Shown: positions 1-6,241 of the stretch, piece after piece
Position numbering within the stretch: the stretch's first letter is position 1
Layout of the letters: each line of letters opens with the position of its first letter
Assembly: GCA_050251575.1 (NCBI GenBank)
Contig: JBFWMP010000067.1
Coordinates: 1 to 13,948 of the forward strand
DNA from: X23 sp050251575
GTDB taxonomy: Bacteria; Bacillota; Clostridia; SK-Y3
Direction of reading: 5' to 3'
Length of the DNA: 13,948 nucleotides
Position numbers and translations under genes: made by a program
The notes under the pieces: model-generated
The model's input: only the letters and a program-made list of their open reading frames with translations
Told to the model about the DNA's origin: nothing
The model's database searches: none

Positions 1-1945
1 CCAAGAACGGGATCATGGCAGTTGCTACAGATACTACCTGTTTCGGTGAAACATCCATGAAATCAATTCTTTCGCTCTCCACTTCGAGTATCTCCTCTCG
101 AAGCCTTGCACTAACTTTTTTATCAATAAATTTGCCTTCTTCATTTAATGGCTCATTAGCCTGAGCTACAATATATTCATCCTCTATATCTGCCGTCATA
201 TACACGATTTCATCCGTAACAACATCTTTTTCCTTGTCTACACGCCTGTATGGTGCTTCAATAAAACCATATTCATTAATTCTTGCATATGTACTTAATG
301 AACTGATCAGACCAATATTGGGTCCTTCTGGCGTTTCAATCGGGCACATGCGACCGTAGTGAGAATGATGGACGTCACGCACCTCAAAGCCTGCTCTTTC
401 CCTGCTTAATCCACCCGGTCCAAGTGCACTCAATCTACGTTTGTGGGTTAATTCTGCTAATGGATTTGTCTGATCCATAAACTGCGACAACTGAGAGCTT
501 CCGAAAAACTCCTTGATTGCAGCCGCTACAGGTCTTATATTGATTAGAGCTTGTGGCGTAACAATATCAAGATCTTGAATAGTCATTCTTTCTCGAACTA
601 CTCTCTCCATTCTTGCCAATCCGATTCTAAACTGATTTTGAAGCAGCTCTCCAACAGAACGAAGCCTTCTGTTTCCGAGATGATCAATATCATCTATTGT
701 ACCTACTCCAAAAGAAAGGTTGTTATTATAATTGATGGATGCCACGATATCTTCAACAGTAATATGCTTTGGAATCAATTCATCAATCTTTTCCTTAAGA
801 GCATTCTTAATATCTGCATCTGATGTATTCTCATCCAATATTGTCTTTAATACATTATACTTTACTTTTTCAGTAATCCCAGCTTCAACAGGGTCAAAAT
901 TCACATGTGCACTGAGATTAACCATTCCATTTCCCAGCACCTTAACTTTCTTATCTTCAACTTCAAGAAATACTTCGTTCACTCCTGCATCTTCTATGCG
1001 TTGAGCAGTCTCTCTGTCAATTCTATTACCCGCTTCAACCAATATCTCTCCGGTCTGAGGGTCTATTATGTTATCAGCCGTACGATGACTGTTAATCCTT
1101 GCAGAGATAGCCATTTTCTTGTTAAATTTAAACCTTCCTACCTTGGCAAGGTCATATCTCTTTGCATCAAAAAACAAACTGGCTATCAAGGATCTTGCAC
1201 TTTCAACAGTAGGAGGCTCACCCGGTCTTAATCTTTTGTATACCTCAAGCAGACCTTCTTCTTCCGTTTTTGTATTATCCTTCTCAATAGTGGTCAGAAC
1301 CTTTTCATCTTCTCCAAGAACGTCAATAATACGTGCATCGGTACCAAAACCCAAGGCACGAATTAATACTGTAACAGGCAGCTTTCTAGTTCTGTCTATT
1401 CTTACCGAGAAAATATCATTAGAATCGTCTTCATACTCTAACCATGCGCCTCTATTCGGGATTACTGTTGCAGAAAACAACTTCTTACCAGTCTTGTCAA
1501 ATTGCATATTATAGTAAATTCCCGGAGATCTTACTAACTGGCTGACGATAACTCTTTCAGCCCCATTGATAATAAATGTTCCCTGATCGGTCATTAGCGG
1601 AAAATCCCCCATGAATATCTCCTGCTCTTTCACCTCTCCGGTTTCCTTGTTAATAAGCCTTACCTTTGCTTTAAGCGGTGCAGCATATGTAGCATCTCTT
1701 TCCTTACATTCCTCAACAGAGTATTTAGGATTTTCATCAAGAGCGTAATCAACAAACTCTAAAATAAGGTTGCCCGTATAATCAGTGATTGGTGATATAT
1801 CTCTGAATACTTCTCTCAACCCTTCCTCTAGAAACCATTTATAGGAGTTCTTCTGAACCTCTATAAGATTTGGCATGTCCAATACTTCATCAATTTTCGA
1901 ATAGCTCATTCTGACATTTCTTCCAAGTTGCACAGGATGTACCAT
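1..1945 (-). CDS. rpoB: RNA polymerase beta subunit, N-terminal 648 codons (3' end outside window)
   Basis: This is the beta subunit of bacterial RNA polymerase, part of the catalytic core and the rifampicin target. Reading the minus strand from an ATG at 1943-1945 gives MVHPVQLGRNVRMSYSKID and then an uninterrupted frame to the window edge. The ATG is preceded by GAGGTGATCAAAGT, a well-spaced ribosome binding site. Around 395-510 lies the rifampicin-binding cluster (SSQLSQFMDQTNPLAELTH, then KRRLSALGPGG), followed by PIETPEGPNIGL. The cluster residues match wild-type Firmicute RpoB, so no resistance substitution is apparent. Full-length clostridial RpoB is roughly 1,200 residues, so about half is present; rpoC would be expected beyond the left edge. 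Identity is certain. The frame was translated by eye and checked closely only at the start, the rifampicin cluster and the window edge. Confidence 0.98.
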   Translation of the reverse strand, partial: MVHPVQLGRNVRMSYSKIDEVLDMPNLIEVQKNSYKWFLEEGLREVFRDISPITDYTGNLILEFVDYALDENPKYSVEECKERDATYAAPLKAKVRLINKETGEVKEQEIFMGDFPLMTDQGTFIINGAERVIVSQLVRSPGIYYNMQFDKTGKKLFSATVIPNRGAWLEYEDDSNDIFSVRIDRTRKLPVTVLIRALGFGTDARIIDVLGEDEKVLTTIEKDNTKTEEEGLLEVYKRLRPGEPPTVESARSLIASLFFDAKRYDLAKVGRFKFNKKMAISARINSHRTADNIIDPQTGEILVEAGNRIDRETAQRIEDAGVNEVFLEVEDKKVKVLGNGMVNLSAHVNFDPVEAGITEKVKYNVLKTILDENTSDADIKNALKEKIDELIPKHITVEDIVASINYNNNLSFGVGTIDDIDHLGNRRLRSVGELLQNQFRIGLARMERVVRERMTIQDLDIVTPQALINIRPVAAAIKEFFGSSQLSQFMDQTNPLAELTHKRRLSALGPGGLSRERAGFEVRDVHHSHYGRMCPIETPEGPNIGLISSLSTYARINEYGFIEAPYRRVDKEKDVVTDEIVYMTADIEDEYIVAQANEPLNEEGKFIDKKVSARLREEILEVESERIDFMDVSPKQVVSVATAMIPFL

Positions 1946-2164
1946 ACTTTGATCACCTCATTTAATTTTTAGGGGGTTTTATATTGATTTCGTATAATTT
2001 TTTATAAAACTACATAAATTATAATTAGACGGCAAAATTTGCAACACTAAAATATTATTAACAAATATTGCCTTAGTTATTCATTTGTGCTATAATTTAA
2101 ATGTCAAAAAAGAGGATGCAATATTACCCATCAATTCAAATACACGATTACAATGCAAGTAGTA

Positions 2165-2193
2165 ATTTTAACACATTATTATTAATTAGTCAA
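2165..2193 (-). promoter_or_regulatory. Predicted sigma-A promoter for rpoB
   Basis: On the minus strand, TTGACT (2188-2193) and TAAAAT (2165-2170) are separated by exactly 17 nt; each hexamer matches consensus at 5 of 6 positions. It lies just downstream of the rplL terminator, which would give rpoB its own promoter and a leader of about 210 nt. The rest of the 311-base rplL-rpoB gap (1946-2256) is AT-rich. It contains an isolated minus-strand TTGACA (2102-2107) without a good -10 partner, and a plus-strand promoter-like pair described separately. The start site is inferred, not shown. Confidence 0.6.
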
Positions 2194-2210
2194 TAATTTT
2201 TTTAAAATAA

Positions 2211-2239
2211 AAAAAACACCTCATTTCGAGGTGTTTTTT
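2211..2239 (-). terminator. Rho-independent terminator after rplL (symmetrical)
   Basis: A perfect 12-bp inverted repeat (arms 2211-2222 and 2228-2239, core CACCTC/GAGGTG) has a 5-nt loop and a run of six A/T on both sides. On the minus strand the U-run follows the hairpin 18 nt after the rplL stop, so it ends or attenuates the rplJ-rplL transcript before rpoB. Because both flanks are A/T runs it could also stop plus-strand transcripts. Confidence 0.85.
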
Positions 2240-2256
2240 ATTCTATTTAGGATTAA

Positions 2257-2637
2257 TTACTTAACCTCAACTGTTGCGCCAACTTCTGTCAGCTTAGCTT
2301 TCATAGCTTCAGCTTCTTCTTTAGATACATTTTCTTTAACTGCCTTTGGAGCTCCATCTACAAGATCTTTCGCTTCTTTTAAGCCTAGACCTGTCAATTC
2401 TCTTACAACTTTAATAACTTTAATTTTTTCTGCACCGGCATTAGCAAGAACTACTGTGAATTCAGTCTGTTCTTCAGCTGCCGGAGCTGCTGCTGCTGCT
2501 GCTGGAGCTGCTGCTGCCATCGGAGCTGCTGCAGATACACCAAATTCTTCTTCTAAAGCTTTTACCAATTCAGATAATTCTAATACTGTTAACACCTTAA
2601 CATCTTCAATTAATTTTAAAACTTTTTCACTTGCCAT
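2257..2637 (-). CDS. rplL: 50S ribosomal protein L7/L12
   Basis: L7/L12 forms the flexible stalk of the large ribosomal subunit, which recruits and stimulates translation GTPases. The 126-residue product has the expected layout. Residues 1-32 are the N-terminal dimerisation region. Residues about 34-54 are an Ala/Pro hinge. The C-terminal globular domain follows, with KVIKVVRELTGLGLKEAKDL, the helix region that contacts GTPases. GGAGGT stands 8 nt before the ATG. The gene is 150 bp after rplJ and followed by a terminator, matching the usual rplJ-rplL pair under L10 autoregulation. Part of the hinge is encoded by six consecutive GCA codons (2486-2503). Confidence 0.98.
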   Translation of the reverse strand: MASEKVLKLIEDVKVLTVLELSELVKALEEEFGVSAAAPMAAAAPAAAAAAPAAEEQTEFTVVLANAGAEKIKVIKVVRELTGLGLKEAKDLVDGAPKAVKENVSKEEAEAMKAKLTEVGATVEVK

Positions 2638-2787
2638 TTTTATTTACCTCCGTTTATTTTAATTAATAGTTATTTTTGCTTAACTCGATATTTTTCATTT
2701 TTACGACTTGCAGCCATTCTACAATTAATAACAAACAATAAAATTAACTCTATAATTATTAATTATTCATTACTAACCGTTAATTAC

Positions 2788-3324
2788 TTACGCTTCTGCT
2801 GCTTTCTTTTCTGCGATAGCATTTAAAGCAACTGCAAGGCCTCTCAGGTTTCCGTTAAGAACATTTACGAAACCAGATATCGGTGCATTGAATCCACCCA
2901 ATACTCTTGCAATAAGAACTTCTTTCGGCGGCAGCTCTGCTAATGCTTTGACTCCATTGATATCAATGACTTTCCCATCAACAAAACCGGCTTTGATTTC
3001 TAACTTATCATTCTTTTTCGCAAATTCACTTAACACTTTTGCTGCTGCAACTGGATCTTCATAAGTCAGCGCTAATGAAGTCGGTCCATTTAAATAAGAA
3101 TCCAATCCTTCATAGCCAGTTTCCATAGCAGCAAATCTTGTCAAAGTATTTTTTACAACCTTATAATCAACACCCGCTTTTCTTAATTGATTTCTAAGGT
3201 CTGTATCCTGTTCTACAGTCAGTCCTCTGTAATCAACCAAAACACCGGAACTAGCATTTTTAAGCTTTTCAACTAATTGTTGAACAATTTCTTTTTTCTG
3301 TTCAAGTACCTTTCCACTTGGCAT
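2788..3324 (-). CDS. rplJ: 50S ribosomal protein L10
   Basis: L10 anchors L7/L12 dimers to the ribosome and, in complex with them, represses its own mRNA by binding the leader. The 178-residue protein begins MPSGKVLEQKKEIVQQL. It contains VLVDYRGLTVEQDTDLRNQLRKAGV broken here as VLVDYRGLTVEQ then DLRNQLRKAGV, and YKVVKNTLTRFA, all typical of the rRNA-binding domain. A helical C-terminal tail (VALNAIAEKKAAEA) is the L7/L12-binding spine. GGGAGGT lies 6 nt before the ATG. It sits downstream of a recognisable L10 leader and upstream of rplL. Length is slightly above the usual 165-175 residues and unremarkable. Confidence 0.97.
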   Translation of the reverse strand: MPSGKVLEQKKEIVQQLVEKLKNASSGVLVDYRGLTVEQDTDLRNQLRKAGVDYKVVKNTLTRFAAMETGYEGLDSYLNGPTSLALTYEDPVAAAKVLSEFAKKNDKLEIKAGFVDGKVIDINGVKALAELPPKEVLIARVLGGFNAPISGFVNVLNGNLRGLAVALNAIAEKKAAEA

Positions 3325-3400
3325 TCCAACACCTCCCGTCAGATGAATTGAGAATTAAGAATACAGAGCTATGCTGCTTCCAACACTCAATCTAAAACTA

Positions 3401-3437
3401 AAAAAGGTTCTCTATCCGTAGATATAGAGAACCTTTT
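3401..3437 (-). terminator. Attenuator hairpin in the rplJ leader
   Basis: On the minus strand, arms 3424-3437 and 3402-3415 form a perfect 14-bp stem (AUAGAGAACC type) around an 8-nt loop (3416-3423), followed by a short U-run. It stands about 77 nt before the rplJ start, inside the leader, so it works as an attenuator rather than an operon end. Its loop-side arm overlaps a segment complementary to the leader's 5' end, which could form a competing structure. Confidence 0.8.
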
Positions 3438-3551
3438 AAATATCTTAAATACATTTAGACATAGTCTATATGTGAATCTCAACATTTATATTTGTCCTCG
3501 GTAGGATGTTTATCTATTAAGCATACGCACCTACTATCTACGGAATAATAT
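3438..3551 (-). promoter_or_regulatory. L10 (rplJ) ribosomal protein leader
   Basis: The minus-strand RNA carries the two conserved segments of the Firmicute L10 leader: AGTAGGTGC (3527-3535) and CCTACCGAGGA (3495-3505). GUAGG of the first pairs with CCUAC of the second to make the kinked structure recognised by the L10-(L12)4 complex. Just 5' of it, UCCGUAGAUA (3535-3544) is the exact complement of UAUCUACGGA (3415-3424) in the attenuator. The family is established for rplJ-rplL autoregulation. The antiterminator role of this particular 10-nt pair is my inference from the complementarity. Confidence 0.85.
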
Positions 3552-3567
3552 TTAATTTTCTCAAATG

Positions 3568-3596
3568 ATAATAACACTATTATCATTCTTTGTCAA
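3568..3596 (-). promoter_or_regulatory. Predicted promoter of rplJ-rplL
   Basis: Minus strand: TTGACA (3591-3596), 17-nt spacer, TATTAT (3568-3573). The -35 is perfect and the -10 matches at 5 of 6 positions. The expected start, near 3561, puts the L10 leader core within the first 30-60 nt of the transcript. It lies between the assembly gap and the leader. Confidence 0.8.
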
Positions 3597-3607
3597 TAGT
3601 TATCATA

Positions 3608-3707
3608 NNNNNNNNNNNNNNNNNNNNNNNNNNNNNNNNNNNNNNNNNNNNNNNNNNNNNNNNNNNNNNNNNNNNNNNNNNNNNNNNNNNNNNNNNNNNN
3701 NNNNNNN
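3608..3707. other. Assembly gap (100 N)
   Basis: Exactly 100 unspecified bases. A round 100 is commonly a placeholder of unknown length. It hides the rplA stop codon and part of the rplA-rplJ intergenic DNA; nothing can be said about its content. Confidence 0.99.
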
Positions 3708-4396
3708 GAAACTCTCACTGGATTAATCTTTATTCCAGGTCCCATAGTAGATGCAACAACTACACTTCTCAGGTATTGACCTTTTGCAGCAGAAGGCTTA
3801 GCTTTTACAATCGCTTCCATTAAAGTATGGAAGTTATCTGAAAGCTTTTCTTGTCCAAAAGATACCTTTCCTATAGGACAGTGGATAATATTTGTTTTAT
3901 CCAATCTATATTCAATCTTACCAGCTTTGATCTCTTTAATTGCTTTTGCAACATCCATGGTAACAGTACCGGCTTTAGGGTTAGGCATCAGTCCTTTTGG
4001 ACCAAGAACTCTACCCAATCTGCCTACAACTCCCATCATATCCGGAGTAGCAACAACAACATCAAAATCAAACCAGTTTTCACCCTGAATCTTAGTAACG
4101 AGATCTTCAGCACCTACAAAGTCAGCACCGTTTTCCTCTGCTTCCTTTGCCTTGTCACCCTTAGCAAATACAAGCACTTTCACAGTCTTACCTGTTCCAT
4201 GAGGTAAAACAACCGCACCCCTAACCTGCTGGTCTGCGTGTCTCGAGTCAACCCCTAATTTGATATGTGCTTCTACAGTTTCATCAAACTTCGCCTTTGA
4301 TACTTGTTGCATTATACCGAAAGCTTCTGCAGGATCGTACAGCTTTGCTTTATCTACAAGCTTTGCGCTTTCTAAATATTTCTTTCCTCTCTTCAC
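3708..4396 (-). CDS. rplA: 50S ribosomal protein L1 (stop codon lost in gap)
   Basis: L1 forms the mobile stalk near the E site and in many bacteria represses the rplK-rplA mRNA. From the start proposed here 229 residues are readable, beginning (M)KRGKKYLESAKLVDKAKLYD. They include LGVDSRHADQQVRG, PHGTGK, LGRVLGPKGLMPNPKAGTV and, at the end, ASTMGPGIKINPVRV. L1 proteins are usually about 229-232 residues, so the stop should lie within the first few bases of the gap. Start choice: an ATG at 4403-4405 directly abuts AAGGAGG with no room for initiation. The GTG at 4394-4396 has a 9-nt spacing and aligns with the usual MAKKGKKY start of Firmicute L1. I therefore prefer GTG. Confidence 0.95.
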
Positions 4397-4450
4397 TACA
4401 AACATCCTCCTTCTGTGGTTAATACGGAATATAATTCCTCCCACTTATTT

Positions 4451-4482
4451 AATTGATAATCGAAAATTGAAAATTATCAATT
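4451..4482. repeat. Hairpin-forming AATTGA-type intergenic repeat
   Basis: AATTGATAAT (4451-4460) and ATTATCAATT (4473-4482) form a perfect 10-bp inverted repeat with a 12-nt loop in the rplK-rplA gap. It resembles AATTGA/TCAATT-rich stretches in two neighbouring gaps (3343-3362 and 5157-5195). No U-run follows on either strand, so it is not a standard terminator. Confidence 0.6.
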
Positions 4483-4511
4483 ATACTCCAAGTCATTAGA
4501 TACAAAAATTA

Positions 4512-4937
4512 TTATTCTTCTACAGTAATGCCCATACTTCTTGCTGTTCCAGCAAGCATGCTCATTGCAGCTTCTACACTTGCTGCATTTAAATCAGGCA
4601 TTTTTAACTCAGCAATCTGTCTAAGAGATTCCTTTGTAATATGAGCAACCTTAGTTTTGTTTGGCACTCCTGATCCACTTTCAATTTTACATGCTTTTTT
4701 CAGTAAAACTGCAGCTGGCGGAGTCTTTGTGATAAATGTAAAGGATCTATCCTGATATACAGAAATAACAACAGGAATAATTAGTCCTGCATCCTTTGCA
4801 GTTTTTTCATTAAACTCCTTACAGAAAGCCATAATATTCACCCCATGCTGACCAAGAGCCGGACCAACTGGTGGTGCTGGTGTTGCCTTTCCTGCAGGTA
4901 TTTGCAATTTAATAAAACCTGTAACTTTCTTTGCCAT
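4512..4937 (-). CDS. rplK: 50S ribosomal protein L11
   Basis: L11 binds 23S rRNA at the GTPase-associated centre and is needed for RelA-type stringent signalling and thiopeptide sensitivity. The 141-residue length is the family norm. The N-terminus MAKKVTGFIKLQIPAGKATP leads into the proline-rich APPVGPALGQHGVNIMAFC, the thiostrepton-contact region, and TKTPPAAVLLKKA follows further on. The C-terminal rRNA-binding domain ends AGTARSMGITVEE. GGAGGT is 7 nt before the ATG at 4935-4937. The frame stays open upstream to 5096, but that extension is not L11-like and lacks a better ribosome binding site. It normally forms an operon with rplA, which begins 115 bp downstream. Confidence 0.98.
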   Translation of the reverse strand: MAKKVTGFIKLQIPAGKATPAPPVGPALGQHGVNIMAFCKEFNEKTAKDAGLIIPVVISVYQDRSFTFITKTPPAAVLLKKACKIESGSGVPNKTKVAHITKESLRQIAELKMPDLNAASVEAAMSMLAGTARSMGITVEE

Positions 4938-5195
4938 TGTTTGCACCTCCTTATAACACGATGTGGTATGGCGGGTTATTAACCCTCCCACTGACAACAG
5001 CAGATTAACTGCCGGGTGGGGAGTGAGGAGTGGGGAGTGGGGATACCACTGGCACTTCATCAGCTCCCTCATATATAATTTACATTGCTGTTGCAATGTA
5101 TAATTATCAAAAATTTTAATTAAATATAATATAAGTGAAAATGGGAATACACATTAAGATAATTCTCAATTCTGCATTCTCAATTATCAATTGAA
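4938..5195 (-). promoter_or_regulatory. nusG-rplK gap: structured leader of rplK
   Basis: This 258-bp gap holds several structures. There is a GGGTTA/TAACCC palindrome (4973-4985) about 36 nt before rplK. A G-run series on the plus strand (5014-5042, four runs of at least three G's) has G-quadruplex form. A hairpin with arms 5081-5088 and 5093-5100 (TACATTGC/GCAATGTA) can extend by six more pairs past one bulged base. AATTCTCAATT-type repeats lie at 5157-5195. On the minus-strand RNA the C-rich run can pair with GUGGGAG closer to the start. L1 is known to regulate rplK-rplA leaders in other bacteria, but I cannot recognise a definite L1 site here. I see no convincing promoter. Confidence 0.4.
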
Positions 5196-5717
5196 TTAAT
5201 GTAATCCTTCTATCTGATCAAATTCCAATTCAACTGGAGTTTCTCGCCCAAACATAGACACTAAAACCCTGACCTTTTTCTTTTCTAGATTAATTTCTTC
5301 TACTACTCCAATAAAATTCTCAAGAGGACCTGAAACAACTTTAATGCTTTCTCCAACTTCATATTCGAAAACAGTAAATCCGACCTCAACCCCCATCGCC
5401 TTCACTTCTTCTTCTGATAAAGGTACAGGCTTAGAGGCAGGACCAACAAATCCGGTTACGCCGCGCGTATTCCGAACTACATACCATGTTTCATCATTCA
5501 TCATCATATTAATTAATACATACCCGGGGAAAACCTTTTTCATTACAGCCTTCTTCTTGTTATCTTTTACTTCGATAACTTCCTCCATGGGCACTTGAAC
5601 TTCAAGAATCTGTTCACCCAGGTTACGGTTTTCTACCAACTTCTCAATATTTGCTTTTACCTTGTTTTCATATCCGGAGTATGTGTGAACAACATACCAT
5701 TTTGCATTATCCGTCAT
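5196..5717 (-). CDS. nusG: Transcription termination/antitermination factor NusG
   Basis: NusG binds RNA polymerase and modulates pausing, termination and coupling to ribosomes. The 173-residue form starts MTDNAKWYVVHTYSGYENK and shows the NGN domain (residues about 5-110), including VFPGYVLINMMMNDETWYVV and the RGVTGFVG strand. A KOW domain follows (about 120-173: VGESIKVVSGPLENFIGVV). Two in-frame ATGs exist, 5721-5723 and 5715-5717. I use the second because it gives the common M(S/T)(D/E)-x-AKWYVVHTYSGYENK beginning and 173 residues; the first adds only ML. The Shine-Dalgarno sequence is unusually far away (see the structured site). It lies between secE and rplK, as in most bacteria. Confidence 0.97.
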   Translation of the reverse strand: MTDNAKWYVVHTYSGYENKVKANIEKLVENRNLGEQILEVQVPMEEVIEVKDNKKKAVMKKVFPGYVLINMMMNDETWYVVRNTRGVTGFVGPASKPVPLSEEEVKAMGVEVGFTVFEYEVGESIKVVSGPLENFIGVVEEINLEKKKVRVLVSMFGRETPVELEFDQIEGLH

Positions 5718-5720
5718 AAG

Positions 5721-5753
5721 CATAAGAAGCTAGATGAGCTTCCATTCCTCCTT
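5721..5753 (-). promoter_or_regulatory. Structured ribosome binding site of nusG
   Basis: On the minus strand AAGGAGG (5747-5753) is followed 23 nt later by the first nusG ATG, or 29 nt by the second. This is too far for normal initiation. The spacer contains GAAGCT (5737-5742), loop CATCT, AGCTTC (5726-5731), a perfect 6-bp hairpin extendable by a G-U pair. Folding it leaves only 6 unpaired nt before the first ATG or 12 before the second. An ATG (5744-5746) one base after AGGAGG opens a 12-codon frame overlapping nusG out of frame, but its spacing is too short. Coupling from the secE stop (32 nt upstream) is an alternative. Confidence 0.5.
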
Positions 5754-5754
5754 C

Positions 5755-5979
5755 TTATCTATTTAAGAGAATATTTAAAGCACCACCGAAAACAACATCG
5801 AGAATCCAAATAACAGCGCCAACTACAATAATGGCTACCAACACCACTAATGTGTTATTTCTCACCTGGCTTAATGTTGGCCATGTTACTTTTTTCATTT
5901 CTGCTTTAACTTCCTTAAAAAACTTAACTAGTCTGGAGAATGAAAAATTTTTATTAGATTGCTTTGCAATTTCAGCCAT
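5755..5979 (-). CDS. secE: Preprotein translocase subunit SecE
   Basis: SecE is the small essential membrane subunit that clamps SecY in the Sec protein-export channel. The 74-residue protein has the short Gram-positive layout: a cytoplasmic amphipathic segment with the conserved FKEVKAEMKKVTWPT (residues 21-35), then one membrane helix (about 43-65, TLVVLVAIIVVGAVIWILDVV). Its position between rpmG and nusG is canonical. The ribosome binding site is weak: GAGG stands 13 nt before the ATG. Confidence 0.97.
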   Translation of the reverse strand: MAEIAKQSNKNFSFSRLVKFFKEVKAEMKKVTWPTLSQVRNNTLVVLVAIIVVGAVIWILDVVFGGALNILLNR

Positions 5980-6016
5980 CGTATCTTCACTTCCTCTTTA
6001 TTTGTTGATATCAATA

Positions 6017-6045
6017 TTTATAAGTATTTTTTGAAATCCTATCAA
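6017..6045 (-). promoter_or_regulatory. Predicted promoter of secE-nusG
   Basis: Minus strand: TTGATA (6040-6045), 17-nt spacer, TATAAA (6017-6022), each 5 of 6 to consensus, in the rpmG-secE gap. It would start transcription about 30 nt before the secE ATG. The region is AT-rich, so a chance match is possible. Confidence 0.5.
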
Positions 6046-6091
6046 TAGTATTGACAAATTAACAAGACTTTAACTCTAATGGTATTATTAA

Positions 6092-6241
6092 TTATTTTGT
6101 CTCTTTATGTGCTGTGTGCTTTCTGCAGAACTTACAGAACTTATTCATTTCTAGTCTGTCAGGATCATTTTTCTTGTTCTTCATAGTATTATAGTTTCTC
6201 TGTTTGCATTCAGTACAAGATAATGTAACTCTTACTCTCAT
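6092..6241 (-). CDS. rpmG: 50S ribosomal protein L33
   Basis: This is a 49-residue large-subunit protein, MRVRVTLSCTECKQRNYNTM and then KNKKNDPDRLEMNKFCKFC before RKHTAHKETK. The CxxC pairs (C9/C12 and C36/C39) are the zinc-binding form of L33; zinc-lacking paralogues replace them. AGGAGGT lies 6 nt before the ATG at 6239-6241. L33 upstream of secE-nusG is the standard order in Clostridia and many other bacteria. Confidence 0.95.
   Translation of the reverse strand: MRVRVTLSCTECKQRNYNTMKNKKNDPDRLEMNKFCKFCRKHTAHKETK

Larger units (their letters stand above)
2103..2240 (+). ncRNA. Candidate small RNA antisense to the rpoB leader
   Basis: On the plus strand TTGCCT (2068-2073) and TATAAT (2091-2096) are 17 nt apart, and the -10 has an extended TGc (2088-2090). 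A transcript starting near 2103 would run into the symmetrical hairpin at 2211-2239, whose plus-strand reading also ends in six T's. This predicts an RNA of about 138 nt, overlapping the 5' part of the predicted rpoB leader in antisense. A 31-codon open frame (2101-2196) lies inside but has no usable ribosome binding site, so I do not call a peptide. In such AT-rich DNA, chance promoter matches are common, so confidence is low. Confidence 0.25.

Noticed and set aside
551..1514. Several plus-strand open frames opposite rpoB
   Set aside because: They lie wholly inside the conserved rpoB reading frame, lack ribosome binding sites and have no recognisable protein features.
2101..2196. 31-codon open frame in the rplL-rpoB gap
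   Set aside because: It starts at or before the predicted transcription start and has no properly spaced ribosome binding site.
2231..2662. Plus-strand open frame opposite rplL with an alanine-rich tract
   Set aside because: It mirrors the alanine-rich hinge of rplL; the minus-strand product is unmistakable L7/L12.
4938..5096. N-terminal extension of rplK by 53 codons
   Set aside because: The extension has no L11 similarity, while the ATG at 4935-4937 has a well-spaced GGAGGT and gives the exact family length.
5705..5746. 12-codon leader peptide overlapping the nusG start
   Set aside because: Its ATG is one base from AGGAGG, too close for efficient initiation, and the peptide has no notable codon pattern.
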